Positions 10,398 through 19,550 of a stretch of 64,000 bases of DNA are shown one piece after another. Source of the DNA: Candidatus Brevundimonas colombiensis (GTDB taxonomy: Bacteria; Pseudomonadota; Alphaproteobacteria; Caulobacterales; Caulobacteraceae); contig CP119326.1 of NCBI GenBank assembly GCA_029202665.1, positions 1,054,001-1,118,000 on the forward strand, written 5' to 3'. A model generated the notes under the pieces. That model did no database searches. It was given only the letters and a program-made list of their open reading frames with translations, and had not been told where the DNA came from. Numbering within the stretch: the stretch's first letter is position 1; every line of letters starts with the position of its first letter. A program made the position numbers and the translations under genes.

Positions 10398-13300
10398 ATG
10401 ACCACTTCAGCCTTCACGCCGTCTAGCCTGGCCGCTTGGGACAGTCTGGACGCCGATAAGTTCCGCGACGAGCGCGCGGCCGTCGCCGCCAATCTGGCTC
10501 GCATTCCGCTGAATGCGGACGAACGCCTGGCCGTCGTCGCCGAGGCCACGGCCCTGGTCGAACATGCCCGCCGCAGCCAGAAGAAACAGGGGGTGGTCGA
10601 AAGCTTCCTTCAGCAGTTCAGCCTGGGCACCCGCGAGGGACTGGCCCTGATGTGTCTGGCCGAGGCCCTGCTGCGCGTGCCGGACGAGGAGACACGCGAC
10701 CGTCTGATCGCCGAAAAGATCGGTTCCGCCGACTGGGCCTCGCACCTGGGCCAATCCGACAGCCTGTTCGTCAACGCCTCGACCTGGGGCCTGATGCTGA
10801 CCGGCAAGCTGGTCGATGTCGATGAAGAGGCCAAGACCGACCTGTCCGGCTTTTTGAAGCGAATTGCGGGCCGTCTGGGCGAACCCGTCATTCGTCAGGC
10901 CGTGGCCACCGCCGTCAAGATCATGGGCGAGCAGTTCGTCGTGGGCCGCACCATCCAGGCGGCGCTGAAACGGTCGAACAAGGAAGGCTGGCTGTGCAGC
11001 TTCGACATGCTGGGCGAGGGCGCGCGGACCCTGGCCGACGCCGACCGCTACGAGAAAATCTACGCCGACGCCATCGAGGCGGTGGGCAAGACCTCCAAGG
11101 GCCAGGGGCCGGAATACGGTCACGGCGTGTCGGTGAAACTGTCGGCCCTGTCGCCCCGCTATGAGGCGACGCAGGAGGACGGGGTGTGGGACGCTCTGTA
11201 TCCGCGCATCCTGCGGCTGGCCCAGACCGCCGCCCGATACGACATCAACTTCACTATGGACGCCGAGGAGGCGGACCGTCTGGCCCTGTCGCTGAAGCTG
11301 CTGGATCGGCTGGCGCACGAGCCATCGCTGGGCGGCTGGACCGGGCTGGGTCTGGCGGTTCAGGCCTATCAGAAACGGGGCTTGGAGACCATCCAGCGGG
11401 TCGCCGACCTGGCTCGCCGCTCGGGCCGCCGCCTGATGGTGCGTCTGGTCAAGGGCGCCTATTGGGACACCGAGATCAAGCGCGCCCAGGTCTTCGGCCG
11501 CACCGACTACCCGGTCTATACGACCAAGGCGGCGACCGATCTGAACTATCTGGTCTGCGCGCGGGCCATGATCGAGGCGGCGCCGGCCCTCTATGCCCAG
11601 TTCGCCAGCCACAACGCCCACACCCTGGCCGCCGTGCGCCGCATGGCGCGCGATCGCGGCGTCACGGTCGAGCATCAGCGCCTGCACGGCATGGGCGAGG
11701 CCCTGTACGACGCCGCCATCGACAAATGGTCCGACGAGACGGTGATCGTGCGCGCCTATGCGCCCGTCGGCGGCCACGAAGAACTGCTGCCCTATCTGGT
11801 GCGGCGCCTGCTGGAAAACGGCGCCAATTCCTCCTTCGTCCACGCCCTGCTGGACGAGCGCGTGCCCGCCTCGGCCGTCGCGGCCGATCCCATCTCCCTG
11901 GTCGAGCAGGCGCCCGACCGTCACCCCAAGATTCCGGTTCCGAAAGACATGTACGGCGATCGTCAGAACTCCCTCGGCCGCGACTACAGTCAGGCCGCAG
12001 ACCGTGAAGCCCACGCCCGGGCGCTGCAGCTGGTGGACCGCGAGAAGCTGACCTCCGGCCCCATCGTCGGCGGCAAGCTGCGCGCCGGGATCAATGCTCA
12101 GGACGTCACCAATCCCTTCGACCGCGCGCAGGTGCTGGGTCATGTGTCGGAAGCCGAGACGGCCGACATCGAGGCCGCCGTCCTGGCCGCCGCCAATGCC
12201 CAGGTCGCCTGGGACCGTCAGGGCGGCGCCAGGCGCGCCGTCACCCTGCGCGCCATGGCCGATGCGCTGGAGGCGGATATGGACCGCCTGGTCGCCCTGC
12301 TCAGCCGCGAGGCAGGCAAGACCCTGAACGACGGTGTCGCCGAGGTGCGAGAGGCCGCCGACTTCTGCCGCTATTACGCCCTGCTGGCCGAGCGTGACTT
12401 CTCCGCGCCGGAAACCCTGAAGGGCCCGACGGGCGAGACCAACCAGCTGATCCTGCACGGACGCGGCGTCTTCGCCTGCATTTCGCCGTGGAACTTCCCG
12501 CTGGCCATCTTCACCGGCCAGATCGCCGCGGCGCTCGCCGCCGGCAACGCCGTCCTGGCCAAGCCCGCCGAACAGACGCCCCTGATCGCGGCCGAGGCCG
12601 TGCGCCTCTATCACAAGGCGGGCCTGAACCCTGACCTCCTGGCCCTGGCCCCCGGACGCGGTGAGACGGTCGGCGCGGCGCTGGTCGCCCATCCCGGCAT
12701 CGACGGCGTCGCCTTCACCGGCGGCACGGACACGGCGGCGGCCATCAACCGCTCCATCGCCGCCCGTCCCGGCGCCATCATCCCCTTCATCGCCGAGACC
12801 GGCGGCCTGAACGGCATGTTCATCGACACCACGGCCCTGAAGGAACAGGTCATCGACGACGTGATTCTGTCGGCCTTTGGTTCAGCGGGCCAGCGCTGCT
12901 CGGCGCTTCGCGTCCTCTATGTGCCCAAGGATTCGGCCGACGCCCTGATCGAGGGCCTAAAGGGCGCGCTTGCTGTCCAGACCGTCGCCGATCCCGCCTA
13001 CCCCAAGACCGACATCGGCCCCGTCATCGACCCGGAATCGCGCCGCGCCCTGGAAGCCCACGTCGAGCGCCTGTCGAAGGAGGCGAAAATCATCGCCCGC
13101 GCGGACCTGCCGCTGGGCGCCGAAAAGGGCGACCTGTTCGCCCCCACCATCGCCGAAATCCCCACGCCCGACTTCCTGGAACGCGAGGTCTTCGGCCCCA
13201 TCCTGCACATCTACCGCTACGCCCCGTCCGACCTGAAAACGGTCGCCAGCAAGCTGGCCGCCCGCGGCTATGGCCTGACCCTGGGCGTCCACAGCCGTAT

Positions 13301-13529
13301 CGAAGCCTTCGCTAACGAAGTCGTCTCCCTGGTCCCCGCCGGCAACGTCTACGTCAACCGCTCCATCACCGGCGCCGTCGTCGGCGTCCAACCCTTCGGC
13401 GGCGAGGGCCTCTCCGGCACCGGCCCGAAGGCAGGCGGTCCGAACAGCCTGATCCGCTACGCAGCCGAGAAGGCGATCAGTGTGAACATCGCGGCCCAAG
13501 GCGGAGATCCGGCGCTGTTGAATTTGTAA
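10398..13529 (+). CDS. putA: Bifunctional proline dehydrogenase/P5C dehydrogenase PutA
   Basis: Oxidises proline to glutamate in two channelled steps, with FAD then NAD, at the inner membrane. From ATG 10398 it is 1043 residues, the length of the shorter PutA type without an N-terminal DNA-binding domain, which fits regulation by separate PutR. The proline dehydrogenase barrel spans about 170-480 (VKLSALSPRYEAT, LVKGAYWDTEIKRAQ). The aldehyde dehydrogenase half has ACISPWNFPLAIFTGQ, the Glu motif ETGGLNGM and the catalytic Cys in GSAGQRCSALR. An ATG 24 bp upstream (10374) is in frame, but its AGGGG abuts the codon, whereas 10398 has AGGA about 10 bases upstream; the choice is not certain. Confidence 0.96.
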   Translation: MTTSAFTPSSLAAWDSLDADKFRDERAAVAANLARIPLNADERLAVVAEATALVEHARRSQKKQGVVESFLQQFSLGTREGLALMCLAEALLRVPDEETRDRLIAEKIGSADWASHLGQSDSLFVNASTWGLMLTGKLVDVDEEAKTDLSGFLKRIAGRLGEPVIRQAVATAVKIMGEQFVVGRTIQAALKRSNKEGWLCSFDMLGEGARTLADADRYEKIYADAIEAVGKTSKGQGPEYGHGVSVKLSALSPRYEATQEDGVWDALYPRILRLAQTAARYDINFTMDAEEADRLALSLKLLDRLAHEPSLGGWTGLGLAVQAYQKRGLETIQRVADLARRSGRRLMVRLVKGAYWDTEIKRAQVFGRTDYPVYTTKAATDLNYLVCARAMIEAAPALYAQFASHNAHTLAAVRRMARDRGVTVEHQRLHGMGEALYDAAIDKWSDETVIVRAYAPVGGHEELLPYLVRRLLENGANSSFVHALLDERVPASAVAADPISLVEQAPDRHPKIPVPKDMYGDRQNSLGRDYSQAADREAHARALQLVDREKLTSGPIVGGKLRAGINAQDVTNPFDRAQVLGHVSEAETADIEAAVLAAANAQVAWDRQGGARRAVTLRAMADALEADMDRLVALLSREAGKTLNDGVAEVREAADFCRYYALLAERDFSAPETLKGPTGETNQLILHGRGVFACISPWNFPLAIFTGQIAAALAAGNAVLAKPAEQTPLIAAEAVRLYHKAGLNPDLLALAPGRGETVGAALVAHPGIDGVAFTGGTDTAAAINRSIAARPGAIIPFIAETGGLNGMFIDTTALKEQVIDDVILSAFGSAGQRCSALRVLYVPKDSADALIEGLKGALAVQTVADPAYPKTDIGPVIDPESRRALEAHVERLSKEAKIIARADLPLGAEKGDLFAPTIAEIPTPDFLEREVFGPILHIYRYAPSDLKTVASKLAARGYGLTLGVHSRIEAFANEVVSLVPAGNVYVNRSITGAVVGVQPFGGEGLSGTGPKAGGPNSLIRYAAEKAISVNIAAQGGDPALLNL

Positions 13530-13566
13530 TCTGACTTGAGGATAGCAAATGCGGGGCCCATCCCGT

Positions 13567-14913
13567 CTAACTGCGGATGCCCACTTTTTCGTAGAGTTGG
13601 CGTAAGCGGGCGTCGTAGGCGTCGTCGTTGAAGAGGACGGCTTGGGTTCGGCCACGCGCGGACGCTTCCGCTCGCCAGTCCCCGTCGGCGTCGATCATTC
13701 GTATGGCTCTGGCGAGAGCATCTATGTCGTAGGGATCGACTTGAATGGCGGCTTCGCCTGCGACCTCGGGAAGGGAGCCTTGGTTTGACGTCAGGACGGG
13801 CGTACCCAGGCTCATCGCTTCGAGCACCGGAAGGCCGAACCCCTCATAAAGAGATGGGAATAGGACGGCCCGCGCCCCACGGATCAGACTGATCAGGGTG
13901 CTGAAGGACATATATTCGTAGAAATGAATCCGATCAGCGCTGGGCCCCCCTACAGACTTTAAGTGGGTGATCGGTGCAGTTTCCGGCTCGCTCAGCCAAC
14001 CACGACCGCCGATGACCACAAGTGGCGTCGTGACGCCTGAGGCGAGATAGGCCTCTACGACCCGACCGAGGTTCTTCTTGGGCTCGATGGCGCCGAAATG
14101 AAGAAAATATTCTCCCCAACCGAGTTGGAAAGTGGCTTCCAGTTCTGTGGCCACCTCCGCCTCTGGGCGCGCGACCAGCGCCTTCGGCAGGCTGACGGCC
14201 TGGTAGGTGTTTGTGACCCGGTCTTCCGGCACGCCCAGCATGCGGATGACGTCCTGGCGGGTAGCTTCGGAGACGACCGCGATGTGATCTGCGCGGCGAA
14301 CGACCTCTCGGCACAGATCGAGGAACACGGCCTTATTGTGAAGCGTCGTATGTGGAAGTCGAAGCGGAATGAGGTCGTGGATCGTATAGATGTTGGGCAC
14401 GTTCTTGGCATGCAGGGGTAACAGCGTCGTCCAATGCATGACGGCGGGTGCGGCGGCTTCGGTCGTGTCGAAGCGTATCGGGGTGCCGTGGCGGTGCTTT
14501 TTGAAGCAGCTATTGGCATAGAAATAAAGTTGATCGCTGGCCCAGAAACCGTCCGCACTGGGACGGGCCGCAGGACCGCCGGGCCAGATGACGTCCTCGG
14601 AGATCGCGACGGGGTGAGCGGTACGGCCAAGCGGGGTTAGCCGAGTGCGAACGTCACGCTCCAGCTTCTGCATTAAACGCAAAGGACCAGCCGGACGTGC
14701 GGGATCCAGAATGGCGACCTCGCCGAAGGGGCGAACCGAAGCGGTCGGAATCGCGGGGCCGAACAGGGCCTCGGTGCGAAAGCCCATACGACTTGCAGCC
14801 TCAAGCAGGTTGCGGCTGTAGGTGGCGATTCCGGTGCCTTGCGACGCGGCCAGATTAAACCCGTCCACGCAGATCGACGAGGCTGGGGCGCTGGTGGGCG
14901 GCTTTGGCGGCAT
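13567..14913 (-). CDS. GT4-family glycosyltransferase
   Basis: A 448-residue GT-B enzyme. The N-terminal domain includes SICVDGFNLAASQGTGIATY, the G-rich acceptor-side loop. The donor site has LFPSLYEGFGLPVLEAMSLG followed by TSNQGSLPEVAG, a textbook EX7E motif. The acceptor and sugar are unknown; polysaccharide or LPS decoration is the default guess. ATG 14913 gives MPPKPPTSAP; the 41 upstream codons in the same frame look non-coding. Base composition is lower in GC (52-57% in 60-base lines at 14341 and 14461) than the flanking putA and argB, suggesting transfer or a recent arrival. It stands alone, convergent with putA. Confidence 0.87.
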   Translation of the reverse strand: MPPKPPTSAPASSICVDGFNLAASQGTGIATYSRNLLEAASRMGFRTEALFGPAIPTASVRPFGEVAILDPARPAGPLRLMQKLERDVRTRLTPLGRTAHPVAISEDVIWPGGPAARPSADGFWASDQLYFYANSCFKKHRHGTPIRFDTTEAAAPAVMHWTTLLPLHAKNVPNIYTIHDLIPLRLPHTTLHNKAVFLDLCREVVRRADHIAVVSEATRQDVIRMLGVPEDRVTNTYQAVSLPKALVARPEAEVATELEATFQLGWGEYFLHFGAIEPKKNLGRVVEAYLASGVTTPLVVIGGRGWLSEPETAPITHLKSVGGPSADRIHFYEYMSFSTLISLIRGARAVLFPSLYEGFGLPVLEAMSLGTPVLTSNQGSLPEVAGEAAIQVDPYDIDALARAIRMIDADGDWRAEASARGRTQAVLFNDDAYDARLRQLYEKVGIRS

Positions 14914-15058
14914 CAGGCGTCTCGTGGCTTCGTGGGGCGAGCGCTGGCCTAACACGGCGCATGATGGGCTGGCCACCGGGCAACGGCCGCGTCCGCTGGG
15001 CCAAAGTCCGGCCTTCCCGCGTGACACCATCCCCATCCCCCGCTATCTCCCGCGCGTG

Positions 15059-15988
15059 ATGAACGAAATCGAGCGCCAGTCAGAGGAACGCAGTTGGGAG
15101 ACGGCGAAGACGCTCGCCGAGGCCCTGCCGTATATTCAGGTTTATGATCGTGAGACCGTGGTCATCAAATACGGCGGCCACGCCATGGGCGAGAGCGCGG
15201 TGGCCAGGCAGTTCGCGGCCGATGTGGTGTTGCTGAAACTGATGGGGGTCAACCCCGTGGTGGTGCACGGCGGCGGGCCGCAGATCAGCGCCATGCTGGA
15301 TAAGGCGGGGGTGAAGTCGGCGTTTGTCGATGGGTTGCGGGTGACCGATCCGGCGACGATGGAGGTCGCCGAGATGGTGCTGTCGGGCGCCGTCAATAAA
15401 GAGATCGCCCACTGGATCACCATGGCCGGCAAGGAGGCGGACGTGCGCGGCGTCGGCCTGTCGGGCAAGGACGCGGGTCTGCTGACGGTCGAGAAGACGC
15501 GCCGGACCAAGCGCGATCCCGACAGCATGATCGAGCACGAGGTCGATTTGGGCTTTGTGGGGGAGCCGACCAAGGTCGATCCCAAGCTGATCGCCGGCCT
15601 GATCGCCTCTGAGACCGAGGACTGGGTGCCGGTCATCGCCCCGATCGGGGTGGCCGAGGACGGCCAGACCTACAACGTCAACGCCGACACGGTGGCGGGC
15701 GCCATCGCCGGGTCGCTGAACGCAAAGCGGATGCTGCTGCTGACCGACGTGCCGGGGGTCAAGGGCGCGGACGGCGAGATCATCCGCCAGATGACGCTGG
15801 AAGAGGCGCAAGGCCTGATCGACACCGGCGTCGCCACCGGCGGCATGATCCCCAAGCTGGAGACGGCCATGGCGGCGGTGCGCGCAGGCGTCGAGGCCGT
15901 GGTCATTCTGGACGGCCGCCGTTCGCACGCCATGCTGGTGGAGCTGTTCACAGAGTTCGGCGCGGGCACCCTGGTGAAGGCGTCTTGA
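15059..15988 (+). CDS. argB: Acetylglutamate kinase
   Basis: Second step of arginine synthesis: phosphorylates N-acetyl-L-glutamate with ATP. It is 309 residues from ATG 15059. VVIKYGGHAMGES is the ATP-binding Gly-rich loop, VVVHGGGPQIS the substrate loop, and YNVNADTVAGAIAGSL and ATGGMIPKLETA are conserved C-terminal motifs. The frame extends upstream to 14822, over the divergent glycosyltransferase start, and is not credible there. It is the first gene of an argB-HAD-dapD operon; its TGA overlaps the next start in TTGA. An arginine-feedback N-terminal helix (SEERSWETAKTLAEALPYIQ) is present, as in hexameric arginine-sensitive enzymes. Confidence 0.96.
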   Translation: MNEIERQSEERSWETAKTLAEALPYIQVYDRETVVIKYGGHAMGESAVARQFAADVVLLKLMGVNPVVVHGGGPQISAMLDKAGVKSAFVDGLRVTDPATMEVAEMVLSGAVNKEIAHWITMAGKEADVRGVGLSGKDAGLLTVEKTRRTKRDPDSMIEHEVDLGFVGEPTKVDPKLIAGLIASETEDWVPVIAPIGVAEDGQTYNVNADTVAGAIAGSLNAKRMLLLTDVPGVKGADGEIIRQMTLEEAQGLIDTGVATGGMIPKLETAMAAVRAGVEAVVILDGRRSHAMLVELFTEFGAGTLVKAS

Positions 15989-16640
15989 TCGACCTGTCGC
16001 ATGTAGACGCCTGGGTGTTCGACATGGACGACACCCTGTACCCGCGCGAGCAGGGGCTGATGCGGCTGGTCCAGGCGCGGATCAACGCCTTCGTGGTCGA
16101 GGCCGTGGGTCTGGCGCCGGACGAGGCGGCGGTGATGCAGCGTCAGTTTCTGGATGAACACGGCACGACGCTGGCGGGCCTGATGGCCAACTACGCCGTC
16201 GACACCGATCGTTTCCTGAAGGAAGTGCATGACGTGCCGCTGGATTCGGTCGAGCCGAACCCGCGTCTGGCCGAACGGTTGAAGGCCCTGCCGGGCCAGT
16301 GTTTCGTCTTCACCAACGGCGCGCGCGACTATGCCCACCGGGTGCTGGACCGGATCGGGATTTCCGACTGTTTCGCCGGCGTCTTCGCCATCGAGGACGG
16401 CGATCTGACGCCCAAGCCCAACCCGGCGACCTTCCGGCGGATGCTGGAGCGGTTCGACATCCAGTCTCATCACGCCGCCTTTTTTGAAGACACGCCGAAG
16501 AACCTTGAGCCGGCCAAGGCGCTGGGCATGGCCACCATCCTGATCGGCGACGGGCACGGCAAACCCCTGGGCGACCACATCGACATCATCGCCCCCGATC
16601 TTCTCGACTTCCTTTCCGACCTGACCTTCAAGGACGCCGC

Positions 16641-16644
<4 letters not shown>
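15985..16644 (+). CDS. HAD-superfamily pyrimidine 5'-nucleotidase
   Basis: A 219-residue HAD hydrolase. The nucleophile motif is WVFDMDDTLYPRE, motif II is FVFTNGARDYA, the Lys is in LTPKPNPATF and motif IV is AAFFEDTPKNLEPAK. The DMDDTLYP form is that of the SDT1/PynA pyrimidine 5'-nucleotidase group. The start is TTG 15985, overlapping the argB stop by 4 bp; no ATG matches the conserved N terminus. It lies between argB and dapD, an order common in this group of bacteria. Whether it serves amino-acid synthesis or nucleotide salvage is unclear. Confidence 0.88.
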
Positions 16645-17510
<866 letters not shown>

Positions 17511-18833
17511 TCAGGCGGCGTCGGACAGGGTTGGGTCGGCCGTCCATTCGGGCGCGTCGACCACGATCGCGAGGGTGAAGACCGAGCCGCGCCCGGCTTC
17601 GGACTGCACGGTGATCCGACCGCCCATCAGCACCGCGAGGCGGTGACAGATGCTGAGGCCCAGGCCGGTGCCGCCGAACCGCCGGGTGGAGGAATCGTCG
17701 ACCTGGGTGAAGGGCTGGAACAGACGCGCCTGATCCTCCGGCGCGATGCCGATGCCGCTGTCGTGAATGTCGATGCGTAACGCCAGCCGGCCATCGGGGC
17801 GGCGTTCCCCGTCCATGACAAACCGGACCTCGCCGGCAGGGGTGAACTTGATGGCGTTGCCCAGGAGGTTGTTGCTGATCTGAGCCAGACGCAGCGGATC
17901 CAGACAGGCAAGGGCAGGCCACTCGCCGCTTTGTTCGGCGGAGAAACGCAGGCCCTTCGCTTCCGCCTGGGCGCCGAACGGACCGATGAGGCGCTCCATC
18001 AACCCCTCTGTCTCGATCAGAACAGGCGCGAGGTCCATGCGGCCGACCTCGATCTTCGTCAGGTCCAGAATGTCATTCAGCAGCACAAGCAGTCCGTCGC
18101 CGGCTTGGGTGATGATGTCGACGAAGCTGGACTGGCGCGGGTTCAGATCGGACATCCGCAGCAGTTGCGCAGCCCCCAGCACCCCGTTCATCGGCGTGCG
18201 CAGTTCGTGGGATATGACCCCGAGGAAGTTGGACTTGGCGGCGTTGGCCGCGTCGGCGCGGTCCCGGGCGATCTCCAGTTCCGCGATCAGGTCGGCCTGT
18301 CGGTGGTTGACGGCTTCCAGTTCCGAATCCCTCATCTGGGTGATCGTGACCTTGATGAGCAGGGCCAGACCGAGGACGGGGGTGATGGCCAGCAGAACCC
18401 AGAAGCCCGGTGATCCCAATTCCTGGACGAGCAGCCAGAACGACGCCACGGAATAGGGCGCCGATACGATCAGGGCTTCGCGCGGGGCGGCGCGCATCTG
18501 GGTGAAGACCAGCACATAGCCCGCCATCAGAAGCGCGACAGCCAGGGCTATGCCGTAGACATTGCCATATCGGAACGACAGGATCGGGGCCGCCGCCCAG
18601 CAGGTGCAGGACAGGGTCGCCACGATCAGGCGCGTCCTCGGCGTCGCCCGTCTGTCGATAACGCCGCGCGCCACGCCAGCGGCTGTGGTGACGAGGAACC
18701 ACGCGCCCGCGATCACGAGGTTGGTGGTGGTCAGCAGAGCCATCGCCCAACTGGCGATCAGCCAATATCGCAGATCGCCGGCTGCTATGAGCCGATGAAG
18801 AAGCGGGCGCTGGACGGTATCGTCAGGAAGCAT
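17511..18833 (-). CDS. Membrane sensor histidine kinase
   Basis: From ATG 18833, 440 residues. About six hydrophobic segments fill residues 20-165, followed by a short coiled coil (ELEAVNHRQADLIAELEIAR). The HisKA domain carries the phospho-accepting His209 in FLGVISHELRTPMN; the ATPase domain has NNLLGNAIKF, DSGIGIAPEDQARLF and FGGTGLGLSI. There is no receiver domain and no adjacent response regulator, so it is an orphan kinase of the type found in Caulobacterales phosphorelays. Upstream in-frame ATGs (18872, 18851) are possible, but the N terminus is not conserved enough to choose firmly. It abuts dapD convergently with no gap. Confidence 0.88.
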   Translation of the reverse strand: MLPDDTVQRPLLHRLIAAGDLRYWLIASWAMALLTTTNLVIAGAWFLVTTAAGVARGVIDRRATPRTRLIVATLSCTCWAAAPILSFRYGNVYGIALAVALLMAGYVLVFTQMRAAPREALIVSAPYSVASFWLLVQELGSPGFWVLLAITPVLGLALLIKVTITQMRDSELEAVNHRQADLIAELEIARDRADAANAAKSNFLGVISHELRTPMNGVLGAAQLLRMSDLNPRQSSFVDIITQAGDGLLVLLNDILDLTKIEVGRMDLAPVLIETEGLMERLIGPFGAQAEAKGLRFSAEQSGEWPALACLDPLRLAQISNNLLGNAIKFTPAGEVRFVMDGERRPDGRLALRIDIHDSGIGIAPEDQARLFQPFTQVDDSSTRRFGGTGLGLSICHRLAVLMGGRITVQSEAGRGSVFTLAIVVDAPEWTADPTLSDAA

Positions 18834-18956
18834 GGCCGCACTTTCGCACATTTGATCGCCGAACGATGGCATTCCATCCGCTAAGAGACGGTGAATGAAC
18901 GACTTATTCCGTTTCAGTGTACGCTGGCGCACCCTTCTTGCCGGTCATGCAGACCG

Positions 18957-19463
18957 TCAGGCGGGCCTGGTCGGGGCCATGGCTTCGGCATTCACCGCCG
19001 CATCGGCGATGCCGGTCAGGTCTTCGTCCGTCTGAGATTCTTCCTGCAGGGTTTGATCCAGCAGTTTGGCCGCGTCTTTCATGCCGAGAACCGTCGCCCA
19101 GCGCTTCAGCGTGCCGTAACGGGTGATCTCATAGTGTTCGACAGCCTGGGCGGCCGCCAGCAGGCCGGCGTCCAGGGCGGGACTGTCCTTGTATTCATCC
19201 ATGATCTCCTCGCCTTCGGCCAGGATGCCTTCGATGGCGTCGCAGGTCTTGCCCCGCGCAGCCTTGCCGATGATCTCGAACACCTGCTGCAGGCGTTCGA
19301 TCTGGCCCTCGGTCTGATCCTTGTGCTTTTCGAAGGCGGCCTTCAACTCCGGCGACTGAGCTGCGCGCGCCATTTTCGGCAGGGACTTCAGAATCTTGCG
19401 CTCGGCGTAATAGATGTCGCGCAAGGTGTCGTGGAACAGGGTGTCGAGGGTCTTCTCGGCCAT
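18957..19463 (-). CDS. DUF892/YciE-type ferritin-like protein
   Basis: A 168-residue helical-bundle protein beginning MAEKTLDTLFHDTLRDIYYA. The DxYxAE-type segment (RDIYYAERKILKSLPKMA) and the second helix pair (EHYEITRYGTLKRWATVLGM) match the YciE/DUF892 family, which has a ferritin-like four-helix fold and is often stress-induced. The C-terminal 15 residues are disordered. No metal or substrate has been settled for the family. ATG 19463 is chosen over the longer frame because it begins the conserved helix. It appears monocistronic. Confidence 0.85.
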   Translation of the reverse strand: MAEKTLDTLFHDTLRDIYYAERKILKSLPKMARAAQSPELKAAFEKHKDQTEGQIERLQQVFEIIGKAARGKTCDAIEGILAEGEEIMDEYKDSPALDAGLLAAAQAVEHYEITRYGTLKRWATVLGMKDAAKLLDQTLQEESQTDEDLTGIADAAVNAEAMAPTRPA

Positions 19464-19550
19464 GGGATATCTCGCTTGCGCTGGAAATGCGGGGATGCGT
19501 CCCAGCACAAGCGATCCTGTGGGCTTATGTTCCTGTGTGCGGTTTCAGGC

